Below the pieces are notes generated by a model. The model was not told the DNA's origin. It made no database searches and saw only the letters and a program-made list of their open reading frames with translations. Made by a program: the position numbers and the translations under genes. Shown one piece after another: positions 6,801 through 14,446 of a DNA stretch of 14,449 nt. Numbering within the stretch: position 1 is the stretch's first letter; every line of letters starts with the position of its first letter. The DNA comes from Chrysochromulina parva (Eukaryota; Haptophyta; Prymnesiales; Chrysochromulinaceae), in contig PJAB01001442.1 of assembly GCA_002887195.1 (NCBI GenBank), positions 1-14,449 of the forward strand, written 5' to 3'.

Positions 6801-9800
6801 ATGAGGAGCTCAGTGCTCGCTTCCTCAGCGAGCTTCGCGAAGGTCTCACCTGCACCTTTGCAGAGAAGCTTCTGCAGACGCTGATCGAGAAGCTTCAAAC
6901 GCACCTACATGACCAGTCCACGAAGCACTCGTACCTCGAAGCGCTCAGAATGCGTCTTACGCAGGATTGGGAAAGTTGTGGCAAGGAGTGTATGCAGATT
7001 GAGCAGTTCGCCGTGGAGCGCCAGGAGGCCCTTTCGAAAGAAGAGGAGAGCCTCGCCACCATGGAGAAGGCTCATCAAGCAGCGGCCACGAGCACAAAGC
7101 GCGAGCTGGCGAGATGCGACGTAGCCGTTCACGATGCGCGTAAGCTGGTGGAGGAGCTCGAGAGTGCCCTGGCCAAGCTTGACGGCAAGGTGGACCTCAG
7201 TAATGAGCTGGATGCTCAGCGCGCGGAGCTCCGAGTGCAGTTGGGTACGGCAAAAGCGCATGAGCAGGAGACGGATGTGAAGATGATGACGACACGCAAG
7301 CACTTGGTTGACATCCCACTCAAGAATCTCGATGAGCAGCAGAAGCGGGTCCAGCAGATGAGCACCGATGCGAAGCGCAAGAAGCAAATAGGCGACAGGC
7401 GCAAGAAGGCGCTCAGGGAGAAGCAAATCGCGTACGCTTCACAACGTCGCAACATAGAGTCGAAGCGCTATCGCATAGAAACAGAGGCTTCCCAGGCCAT
7501 AATGGATGCCATCCAGATCAATCGTGTCGCAGAGGAGCGCTTTATGGAGCGTATGCTGCTCGAACAACTGCGCGGCTCCGGCTTGCACGGGCTGCGAAGA
7601 TATTCAGCAGGCCAACATGTCGCTCTATTCGACCGCTCCTCTGGTCTGTGGCAAGACGCTTCCGTGAAGGCATACGCCTCCGGAAGGCACATGTGCGTTC
7701 TGGATGAGGACGGCTCAGAGCAGCACCTTGTGTTACATCCATTCAATCACGCTCCATGCCTACTCTCCGGCGTTGATTGCAAGCGCGTCGCCGAAAACTA
7801 CCACGTGCAAGTCCGGGAAAAACATGCAACCATTCCGGACTTGGTTCAAGCAGGGCAATATCGAGAGCCCTTCTGCGTGCACATTGACGTGGTGCAATGG
7901 GGCGCATGGCCTGCGACGGTGAAGAAGACGACAATACCTGCTTCAGAGAGCCCACCGAAAGTCCCCCCACGTCCAGAGAGCCCACCCAAAATGAGCACGC
8001 CCAAACCAAAGAAGATCGCGTTCTCGACCCCTCGCATCCGGCCATGGTCAGCGCCACCGAAGAAGGCGCCCCTTGAGCACGGCTCGGCCGTGCCGATCAG
8101 CCCCAAAACTTTCGATCGCTTCGGCAATCCGTGCAATGTCACCTGGGACGGAAAGCCTCAAGCTACGGGGACGATCTCGACCCAGGCTGTGGACGTGCCG
8201 AGCTTCACGGTTAAGGATCTCAGTGAGGTTCTGCATCAGAGCTATCAAACGCGCCGCGATGGCGAGGGCTTGCTCGAGGAACCTCTCATTGCGCTAATCT
8301 GCGCACCTCCGTCGGCTGGAAAGAGCACTCTGATGAGTCAGCTTGCAACACTTGCCGCGGAGCGGCAGCACATGGTGCCGATCTACGTACATGGACCGTT
8401 ATTGCATGCGCGGCTCACGAATCCAGACCGGAAGCATATCTTTGCAACCTCCTGGAATTGGATCGATGCATACCTTCGTATAGAACTCGGACAGCGGTCC
8501 GAGACATATGCCATGTTGCGACAGGCGATGATGGCACGACGAGGCCTGCTGCTAATTGATGGCATTGACGAGGGAGGCCACGACTCTGCTCGGATTCGAA
8601 GGCATCTCATCGACGTCGTCGCACCACAGGGTCACTTGGTTGTCGTGACCTCACGGCCACCGAAGCTCGAAACCTTATGGCCTAAGTCCTGTCTACGAGC
8701 CACTGTCACCTCGCTCAGCGATGAGCAGCAACGCGAGATCATCAAATCACGATTCGCTCCGGGAAGTGCGCGGGATGCCCTACTGCAGTGGCGCGACTCG
8801 ACGGGAGCTTTCATCCAAGACAACTCTCAGGGTGGGCTGCCTATTACGGCCAACCCTCTCGGGCTCTCTCTCTTCATGAATTTGATGGAGCAGCGCCAAG
8901 AACATTCCAAGTGCTCGTTGTCGCCTCAACGAGCAGAAGCTTGCTCAATGCCGTCCACGCTCACAGATCTGTACGAAGTCGTCGTGGACTGTGCCATGAC
9001 TGCATGCACACAAAAGGCCAACATAGCGCCAGCCGTGGTCGATCAGATTCAGCTCATCCTCCAGGCGGCAGCATTTGAAGCGCATGCGGCAAACAAGCGA
9101 GAGTTGGACGAGGGTTCTTTCATGCATGCGTCCAAACTGGTGGTGGCGCATGCACCTCTGCAAAGAGCCGCGAGGCTGAAGCGCAAAGCGGGTCTCCCCT
9201 TGGAGGTGGAAGAAGCCTTGGGCCATATCAAGGATCTGGTGATCCGAGGCCAGCTGCCTCTGCTCACGCTCTTGCGGTCTGAGCCGTTTGAGTGCCTGTT
9301 CTCACACGTTACCTTTCAAGAATATCTCTTCGTGCGAGGTGCCCTCTGGGGATTCACCTTCCCTGCACGCATGGAGAAGCCTTGGACCTGGGGTATTCGA
9401 TGGGCCAATGTGCTTGAATTCGGACGCGAACTCTTCGCAGACAACGGCGACGACTCTTTCTCGAGGAGAATTTACCAGAGTTGCGCTGAAGAGCCCCAAT
9501 CTCGAGCTTTCAATCTCGAGACTCGCCTCTTGAGTCGAGCAGAGCGACAGATGTTGGGCGCCTCGCGTGCGGGTCCAGGTGCTACACGCGATCTCCATGC
9601 GGCGCTTGACAGCTACCATCAGTCGGCCAAGCCGGATGCGGATCGCTCGGTGCTGCTCCATGCGACCGTGATGATGGCCCGCGAGAGTGTCGACATCAAT
9701 TTTCGGTGCAACCGACTGAGTCTTGAGGACTTATCAATCTTGTGTAAGGGCTTCCTGCCTGGCACCCTTTTTACGCTCAATCTGAGCGAGAACGACATCG

Positions 9801-11584
9801 GAGACCTCGGAGTGCAGGTTGTTGTGAACGCACTGCTCGCAGAAGGGGCGAACGCATGCGTGCTTCGGTCGCTGATGCTGCGCAGCTGCGGCATGAATAA
9901 CGGCGAGGGAATGAAGTCCATGGCCTTATTTGTTGGCCAGGTGTCGAGGCTCACTTTGCTCGACATTCGCACGAACAAGCTTACGGACGAGGGGATGCTT
10001 GAGATTGGAAATGCACTCCTAAGGAATCAAACGAGCGTGCTCGCCGACCTTCGATGTGAGGCATTCGATCTCCACGACGTCAAAACGCTAAGCCTTAGCC
10101 CTGCTGCTCTGTCGAATGCGGTCCTGGTAATTTTCTCAGGTGTGCTCAAATGCAATAGCGCACTGCGGTCCGTGTCGATCGTCGACTGCAAGTGTAACAT
10201 AAGCACGGCTCAAGCCTTAGCTCAATCATTACGGTACTCGTGCAACAAGACGCTGGAGGTGCTGGATCTCACAAACGTCAACCTCGATGATAATGGCGTC
10301 AGCATCATTTCGAGTGCGTTGACGACACATCCGACAATCAAGGTACTCCGCCTCGACAATTGCAACTTTGGTGAAGGAGGCGCCGGATCGCTGGCGGAAA
10401 ACATTAGAGGTAAATCGAGCCTCGTCGAGCTTAGCGTCGCCAACAATCACATTCACGAGGTCGGCGTCAAGCACATTGTACTGGCGGCTATTAGCTTGAC
10501 GAGTCTGCAGGTGCTGAGAGTCGATGGCAACGGCCCTGGTACCATCGGAGCGGGTCGCATCGTAGGGTTCTCGAGGCGCAAGGGCGTCATTCCGGCGTCC
10601 AGTCATGCTACGGCGCTCGCGCACCTTATCGGAGGCAGCTTGTCTTTGACGAAGCTTGATATTCGCCAGGTTGGGCTTAGGGACGAGGACATCCAAATGC
10701 TGGGCGAAACACTTGTCAGGACGAAGAGAAGCATGCTCGGTCTGCTTCGATGCGATGCCTTCGACTTGGGTGAAGTGTCGATCAAGGAGCTGCACCTTCG
10801 CGGAAAGGCCATAGGCTCCCGCATTGCTCCTTTGATCGGCGGCGTAGCGAGGATCAACTTGAATTTAATCCACATCGACCTTCAGTCGAATCAACTCGGC
10901 GATAACGGCGCGGCATGGTTAGCGCATGGTCTCGTGGGCTCTGCAGTTGAGCGGCTCAACATGTCGCACAACTTCATCCGGGCGGAAGGCATGTCAGCTG
11001 TCGCCAGCGCCCTCAAGGGCAATGTCTCCCTCACCTACCTTGACCTCTCGAGCAATGAAATCTGCGGCATCGCCCCCGACGGCTCCGGGAAGCATTCATG
11101 CGCTGGGCTTAAGGCGCTCTCAGATAACATTGAGCACACGGCGCTGAGGACTTTGAATCTGTCTTCGAATGCCCTTTCATCTGCCGGCGCAAAGGCCCTG
11201 GTCCCCGTGGTGCGCAACGGCAAGGCGCTACGTGACCTCATGTTGGTGGACAACAATCTGACCTTCTTTGGCCTCGAGCCCCTGAGCCTTCTGGAACTTG
11301 TTTCTCAAGCCAGGCACTCCGACAGTTTGAAAATGCTGGAGCTGGGCAGCAACCACATTAGCGGGGTGACGTTTCGGAAGATCAATCCGAGGATGGTGAC
11401 GTCGCCCTTTGATCACAACCTGCTGGAAGTCTCCGCAGATCGCTGCCGCTGCCACCACTGTATGAGCATTGATGCCGCGGCGAAAGCGAAGGGCATTGCG
11501 ACTGAACCTGCAAGCGGGCCCGTGGGATCGCTGCTCGATCGCTGCGTCTGGAAGCCAAGTGGGTGGCACCCACGCAACGCGTAG
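3803..11584 (+). CDS. EF-hand/IQ/NACHT/LRR protein (NLR-like STAND NTPase)
   Basis: The exons are 3803-4033, 4255-5166 and 5237-11584 (TAG), giving about 2,496 residues. Upstream in frame only a GTG (3776) is found, so the ATG at 3803 is the likely start. Domain order: EF-hands (71-308), IQ motifs (512-581), unknown region, IQ motifs (852-885), coiled coil (~894-1160), Tudor/SH3-like module (~1169-1221), Pro-rich linker (~1277-1370), NACHT (~1395-1745), RI-type LRRs (~1893-2429) and a short Cys-rich tail. NACHT proteins are STAND NTPases: the LRRs sense or autoinhibit, and nucleotide exchange triggers oligomerisation. The N-terminal module should bind Ca2+ directly and calmodulin-like light chains through IQ motifs. 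No transmembrane segment or signal peptide is apparent, so a cytosolic protein is likely. Immune or stress sensing is inference. KRRKQKKDK after IQ3 could be a nuclear signal. No known effector domain is visible. Confidence 0.9.
4034..4254 (+). other. Spliceosomal intron 1, phase 0, 221 nt
   Basis: The donor is AAG|GTGAGC and the acceptor CTCGCAG|CTCACT. The intron splits the first EF-hand loop: DADGDKK lies before it and LTFSE after it. Joined, they form a 12-residue loop with Asp at 1, 3 and 5, Gly at 4, Leu at 8 and Glu at 12. That fit makes the splice assignment strong. The intron body is dominated by Ctg/Gct-rich repeats. Confidence 0.9.
4128..4202 (+). repeat. 15-nt minisatellite in intron 1, five units
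   Basis: Five units of GCTGCCACTGCTAGT (minor variants) run from 4128 to 4202, after a more degenerate CTG-rich tract from about 4055. They lie wholly inside the first intron of the NACHT-LRR gene. They keep several frames open and so create spurious open frames on both strands. Confidence 0.9.
5167..5236 (+). other. Spliceosomal intron 2, phase 0, 70 nt
   Basis: The donor is GAG|GTGCGC and the acceptor TTGGCAG|TTCCTC. It joins SLRKTE to FLRMMKTIV, continuing a helix in the last EF-hand-like unit. Both flanking frames are codon-aligned. A CTAAC at about 5206-5210 is a plausible branch point. Confidence 0.85.
5627..6748 (+). other. Five IQ motifs flanking an unrecognised segment
   Basis: The IQ motifs are LQRRARSHLF at 512, IQSSFRSRKAR at 542, VQTGWRVKMAR at 571, IQRLYRGRQAR at 852 and LQARIRSRAAR at 875. 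The fourth is an exact IQxxxRGxxxR, and the last two are 23 residues apart, a light-chain-like spacing. Between the third and fourth are a very basic stretch, a Ser/Asp/Pro-rich low-complexity stretch, a folded-looking segment of about 100 residues I do not recognise (VGSFALVEDQLIVHLAEDAA to EELHDEIRLKSK) and another Ser-rich linker. Confidence 0.82.
6770..7570 (+). other. Long coiled-coil segment
   Basis: Residues ~893-1160 are rich in Glu, Lys, Gln, Arg and Leu with few Pro or Gly. Stretches such as VEELESALAKLDGKV and DEQQKRVQQMSTDAKRKK fit heptads. This would suit dimerisation or spacing between the IQ module and the NTPase. No heptad score was computed. Confidence 0.7.
7597..7755 (+). 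other. Tudor/SH3-like module
   Basis: Residues ~1169-1221 read as a small beta-barrel: SAGQHVALFD, GLWQDASVKAY, RHMCVLDEDGSEQHLVL, then HPFNHAP. The W-x-D-A-x-V plus L-x-P-x-NHAP pattern resembles a Tudor/agenet-like unit that I recall in haptophyte proteins. Assignment is by eye only. A Ser-Pro/Pro-Lys-rich linker (ESPPKVPPRPESPPK) with possible proline-directed phosphosites follows at about 7940-8060. Confidence 0.5.
8285..9340 (+). other. NACHT NTPase domain and helical extension
   Basis: The Walker A segment is APPSAGKST (K1410, S1411), with Ala in place of the first Gly. The Walker B segment is LLLIDGIDE (D1489, D1492, E1493), the acidic form typical of NACHT. Sensor 1 is VVVTSRP (T1519-P1522). 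Then LSDEQQREII and, near 1736-1745, FSHVTFQEYL match the C-terminal helical part of NACHT families, where F-x-H-x-x-FQE-hydrophobic is common. NB-ARC (plant R genes) is less likely because the DGhDE and FQEYL forms are NACHT-like. Confidence 0.88.
9770..11380 (+). other. RI-type leucine-rich repeats, two super-blocks
   Basis: Residues ~1893-2429 hold repeated units of the ribonuclease-inhibitor type (LxxLxLxxNxIxxxGxxxLxxxL), for example LFTLNLSENDIGDLG, LTYLDLSSNEICG and LRTLNLSSNALSSAG. Two related non-LRR inserts, RCEAFDL at 1987-1993 and RCDAFDL at 2219-2225, mark a super-repeat of about 232 residues. A CRCHHC cluster at 2451-2456 follows the LRRs and could bind a metal, though too few ligands are visible to call a zinc finger. 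Confidence 0.88.
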
Positions 11585-11795
11585 CGCAGAAGCGCTGTCG
11601 AGTATTATACTCGTAGTCTCGAAAAATGCCGTGTGCCCATGAGGCCGGACGAGGGTTACACAAGTTAGGAAAGTAGCTCCCGACAGAAGGATAGTAATTG
11701 AACGTATCCCTCACCTTGATCCGTGATCGAACTTCCATAGGCGTTGTCCCAAGCGAAAATCAAAAGCATGGTTCACAGGGCGTTCGGTCGCGGGG
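11585..11795. other. Intergenic region between the NACHT-LRR and RING-PHD genes
   Basis: A 15-nt near-palindrome (CGAGTATTATACTCG, 11599-11613) lies 15 nt after the stop of the NACHT-LRR gene and could form a short stem. No AATAAA is present. The rest should contain the promoter and leader of the RING-PHD gene; I recognise no motif. Confidence 0.45.
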
Positions 11796-14234
11796 ATGTC
11801 CGCAGCGAACACGAGGGCCTTCAGGGAACTGGCAACGTCCATCCTTCACGAGGTATCCTCGACGACAGCGTCCATCCTTCACGAGGTATCCTCGACGACA
11901 GCGTCATTGACGCGTGCTCATCATGAGATTGACGAAGACTTGCTCCTATCGAACTCTGAGGCACGCTCGGGCTCGCTGAGGCGGCTGCGCAGAGGAGCCC
12001 AGAGTCGTTTTGAGATGAGTCCTGAGCCGTCTGCGAGCAAGGCATTGGGCGCATCGGCAAGCACGACCATGTCGGGCACGTGCGCCATCTGCCTGGCCGT
12101 GCCGTATCGCCCAGCTCGTCTCGACGCATGTACGCATCAGTTCTGTCTCGCCTGTGTCTACAAGTGGTCGCAGGCAAGCAACGCATGCCCTTGCTGCCGC
12201 GCAAAGTTCCATACGATCGTGGACGAGAGCGACCCCGATTGCGCGATCGCCGTGGAAGATCTCGAGCTTCGCGCCGAGCCTACGGCGGACGCGTTCGACC
12301 TGACCGAGCTGCAGCAGGGCGGATGCGTCGGCTGCGGCTCCGGCGAGGCGGAGGATGCGCTCCTGATCTGCGACAGCTGCGACGCGATGTGGCATATCTT
12401 CTGCCTGGAGCCGCCGCTCAGGGCCGTGCCAGAGGGCGACTGGTACTGCCCGAGTTGCACTCGAACGCGCGAACGGGTGGCCCGCCGCCGAGCGCTCGCA
12501 ATCTTGTACAGCGAGGTTCCAAAGGAGGAGTCTCGTCAGTCTCGTCAATCTCATCAGGGGACACTCCCGCCCTCCTTTGAAGCGCGTGAGGAGTCTCGTC
12601 AGTCTCGTCAACCTCATCAGGGGACACTCCCGCCCTCCTTTGAAGCGTGTGAGGGCGCCCAGCGCCAGGCAGCCACACGCTTGTACAGCGAGGACGGCAC
12701 CGGCCCTGTGAGCCATGCAAGCGGCGCGGGAGGACAAGTTGCATGCGCGGGAGGACACGATGCATGCGCGGGAGGACAAGTTGCATGCGGGCCGGGCGGT
12801 GCTTCCTCGAGAGCCCTGCCGACCTCGGGCCCAAGTGGTGGCCACGACGAGGTCGCTTTGGTGGGCGTCCAGGGAGAGGGCGCGCGCTATCGCATTCGGC
12901 GACGGGAGCGTGAGGTGATCTCGGAGCCATCTCGGGTGCTGCCCGACCGCCCGACGCCCGTGGCGCCGTCGTTGGCGCCATCGACACGCGCGCGTTCGCC
13001 CTCCTCGGACAACGATGCCGCCAGAGACGAGGAACCACCGCCGCCGCCGCAACGCGGAGCTTCCGAGATTGCTGAGATGTCTTCCGCTGTGCGGTCGCAG
13101 TGCAGAAGGCTACAGGCTGCAGAGCGCTTCGCCTCTCTCCTTGCGAAGCCGAACCACGTTGCGAAGAGCGAGGACACATTTCCCCACAGCGAGGACACAT
13201 TTCCCCATGGCGAGGACACATTTCCCCACAGCGAGGACACATGGCGCATGGAGGCCGATCTGCGTCCGGAGATCGCGAGGAGGTCGCATGGAGGTCTGCG
13301 GACCTGGAGGTCTGCGCGCGCCCTCGAGGACGAGCTTGTCGCTCAGTGGCAGCGCCAGCCGCTGCCCACACGCGATGGTCGCGCTGTGGAAGGGCGCTAT
13401 GGTGGGCGTCCAGGGCGCTGTGATGGGCGTTCAGAGCGCTGTGATGGTCGCGCTGTGGAAGGCCGACCACTCTCCCGACATGATGGCCACGCTGAGCGGG
13501 CTTCAGCAGCGCGAGCCGGCGCGGGGGACGCTTTACAGCGCGCCCACCACAGCGCCATGGACGCCCACCACTGCGCTATGGGCGCCCACCACAGCGCGGG
13601 GGACGCTCTTCAGCGGCCGCCACCGCCACCACCGCCGCCACCACCGCCGCCGCTCCCCCCTCCATCGGCGCCGCCGACGATACCAGCGGTGTTAGTGACG
13701 GCATCGGCCCTGCCCGCCGCGCCACCCGCCGCGCCGCCCGCCGCAATGTCCGCCGCAACCGGCACGCCGCCCGGGACAACGCCTGCTTGCCCATCGAAGC
13801 CCTCGCTGCACGCCTCGCTGCACGCCTACCTGCACAGAGAGCTGCGCACTCTCCAGGGCGCTGTGATGGGCGCCCAGATCGCTGTGATGGGCGTCCAAGG
13901 CGCTGTGATGGGCGTCACGTCGGACGGGGCGCTACGCACGGCGCTCAGCGAGGCCGAGTGCGAGCGTGTGGTGAGCTCCGCCGCCGCCAAATTGCTGGCT
14001 CATTATGGAGATGAAACGAGCTTCTTTCAACTGGATGTGGTCCCGTGCGCTGCCTTTTTAGGCAACTCAGACCCCACGCCCGAGATTCAAGCCGAGATTG
14101 CATTCTCGAGGCGGAGGACGCGGGCAGCACTTGAAGAGGGTGGCGTGGCTGCGGAGCCACCCCGCTCGCGACGGCAGCGCGTGCAGAAGCTCCTGCGCAA
14201 ATACATGGACTCATTGCCGCCACGGCACGAATAG
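11796..14234 (+). CDS. RING + PHD finger protein (PHRF1-like order)
   Basis: The product is 812 residues from the ATG at 11796, with no intron needed. A C3HC4 RING finger spans C96 to C134 (C96, C99, C112, H114, C117, C120, C131, C134). A PHD finger spans C177 to C221 (C177, C180, C192, C195, H200, C203, C218, C221) with W216 two residues before C218, the usual position. RING domains recruit E2 enzymes for ubiquitin transfer and PHD fingers read histone tails, so a chromatin-linked E3 ligase is likely. RING followed by PHD is the PHRF1 order; a C-terminal SRI domain, as in PHRF1, is not convincing here, although VQKLLRKYMDSL closes the chain. Residues ~244-600 are mostly Arg/Gln/Gly-rich minisatellite-encoded sequence, followed by a poly-Pro run (~607-627). 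The last ~100 residues look non-repetitive. Nuclear location is inferred. Confidence 0.88.
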   Translation: MSAANTRAFRELATSILHEVSSTTASILHEVSSTTASLTRAHHEIDEDLLLSNSEARSGSLRRLRRGAQSRFEMSPEPSASKALGASASTTMSGTCAICLAVPYRPARLDACTHQFCLACVYKWSQASNACPCCRAKFHTIVDESDPDCAIAVEDLELRAEPTADAFDLTELQQGGCVGCGSGEAEDALLICDSCDAMWHIFCLEPPLRAVPEGDWYCPSCTRTRERVARRRALAILYSEVPKEESRQSRQSHQGTLPPSFEAREESRQSRQPHQGTLPPSFEACEGAQRQAATRLYSEDGTGPVSHASGAGGQVACAGGHDACAGGQVACGPGGASSRALPTSGPSGGHDEVALVGVQGEGARYRIRRREREVISEPSRVLPDRPTPVAPSLAPSTRARSPSSDNDAARDEEPPPPPQRGASEIAEMSSAVRSQCRRLQAAERFASLLAKPNHVAKSEDTFPHSEDTFPHGEDTFPHSEDTWRMEADLRPEIARRSHGGLRTWRSARALEDELVAQWQRQPLPTRDGRAVEGRYGGRPGRCDGRSERCDGRAVEGRPLSRHDGHAERASAARAGAGDALQRAHHSAMDAHHCAMGAHHSAGDALQRPPPPPPPPPPPPLPPPSAPPTIPAVLVTASALPAAPPAAPPAAMSAATGTPPGTTPACPSKPSLHASLHAYLHRELRTLQGAVMGAQIAVMGVQGAVMGVTSDGALRTALSEAECERVVSSAAAKLLAHYGDETSFFQLDVVPCAAFLGNSDPTPEIQAEIAFSRRRTRAALEEGGVAAEPPRSRRQRVQKLLRKYMDSLPPRHE
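11838..11903 (+). repeat. 33-nt tandem duplication in coding sequence
   Basis: Two identical 33-nt copies (11838-11870 and 11871-11903) encode SILHEVSSTTA twice near the N-terminus of the RING-PHD protein, before the RING. Confidence 0.93.
12525..12650 (+). repeat. 63-nt tandem duplication in coding sequence
   Basis: Two nearly identical 63-nt copies (12525-12587 and 12588-12650) encode EESRQSRQ(S/P)HQGTLPPSFEA just after the PHD finger. Only a few base changes separate them, which points to recent duplication. Confidence 0.93.
12720..12796 (+). repeat. 21-nt minisatellite encoding GGxxACA units
   Basis: Units based on GCATGCGCGGGAGGACAAGT plus one base recur at about 12720, 12741, 12762 and (partial) 12783. 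They encode AGGQVACAGGHDACAGGQVAC. The embedded GCATGC palindromes are part of each unit. Confidence 0.88.
13167..13244 (+). repeat. 21-nt minisatellite encoding SEDTFPH units
   Basis: Four units start at 13167, 13188, 13209 and 13230 (the last partial). They encode SEDTFPH, SEDTFPH, GEDTFPH and SEDTW, an acidic segment with Ser/Thr. The sequence is unrelated to the GCTGTGATGG family nearby although the period is the same. Confidence 0.93.
13375..13465 (+). repeat. 21-nt GCTGTGATGG minisatellite, register 1
   Basis: Degenerate 21-nt units containing GCTGTGATGGGCGT are read as RCDGR, and related spacers as RAVEGR. The same family occurs in a shifted register at 13850-13920 and inverted at 13535-13605. 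Confidence 0.85.
13535..13605 (-). repeat. Inverted copies of the 21-nt minisatellite
   Basis: The reverse complement of this stretch contains GGCGCTGTGGTGGGCG and GTGGTGGGCGTCCATGGCG, matching the 13375-13465 family. On the coding strand it is read as HHSAMDAHHCAMGAHHSA. Flanking TTTACAGCGCGCC/CTTCAGCGGCCGCC sequence (DALQR) occurs on both sides. Confidence 0.82.
13850..13920 (+). repeat. 21-nt minisatellite, register 2
   Basis: About three units containing GCTGTGATGGGCGTC are read one base out of register relative to 13375-13465, giving GAVMGAQIAVMGVQGAVMGV. This makes a hydrophobic stretch instead of a basic one. Confidence 0.9.
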
Positions 14235-14260
14235 TCAATAGAAGGAACAACTCTCAACTG

Positions 14261-14284
14261 GCAAAGCTTTGGGAAAGGCTTTGC
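14261..14284 (+). terminator. Stem-loop after the RING-PHD stop codon
   Basis: GCAAAGCTTT (14261-14270), a GGG loop, and AAAGGCTTTGC (14274-14284) pair over 10 bp with one bulged G. It starts 27 nt after the TAG, so it would lie in the 3' UTR. It could affect 3'-end formation or stability; no known family is assigned. Confidence 0.5.
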
Positions 14285-14389
14285 GTCCAGCTCGCAACTC
14301 TCAAACTCTCGTAGCCTGGCTCGAGCCTTCAGAGATGGCCCACTCTGACGTGAGCCAAGCCGCCTGGCTCAGGTGGTTCGACACCTCGG

Positions 14390-14446
14390 CACGTGTAACT
14401 ACCTAAAATCACCTTAAAACCTCACGTGAGCCACACGATGCACGTG
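14390..14446. promoter_or_regulatory. Three CACGTG palindromes at the right edge
   Basis: CACGTG occurs at 14390-14395, 14423-14428 and 14441-14446. This is the E-box/G-box core bound by bHLH or bZIP factors in many eukaryotes. The cluster may belong to the promoter of a gene beyond the window. The hexamer also occurs singly elsewhere in this GC-rich window, so the evidence is weak. Confidence 0.3.

Noticed and set aside
8285..9340. NB-ARC (plant R-protein) NTPase
   Set aside because: The Walker B form DGIDE, the TSRP sensor and the FQEYL helix motif fit NACHT better, and RI-type LRRs are usual partners of NACHT.
11946..13470. Long open frames on the minus strand opposite the RING-PHD gene
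   Set aside because: They are antisense to clear RING and PHD coding sequence, and their composition is Arg/Ala/His-rich from repeats whose period is a multiple of three, which keeps all frames open. No recognisable domain.
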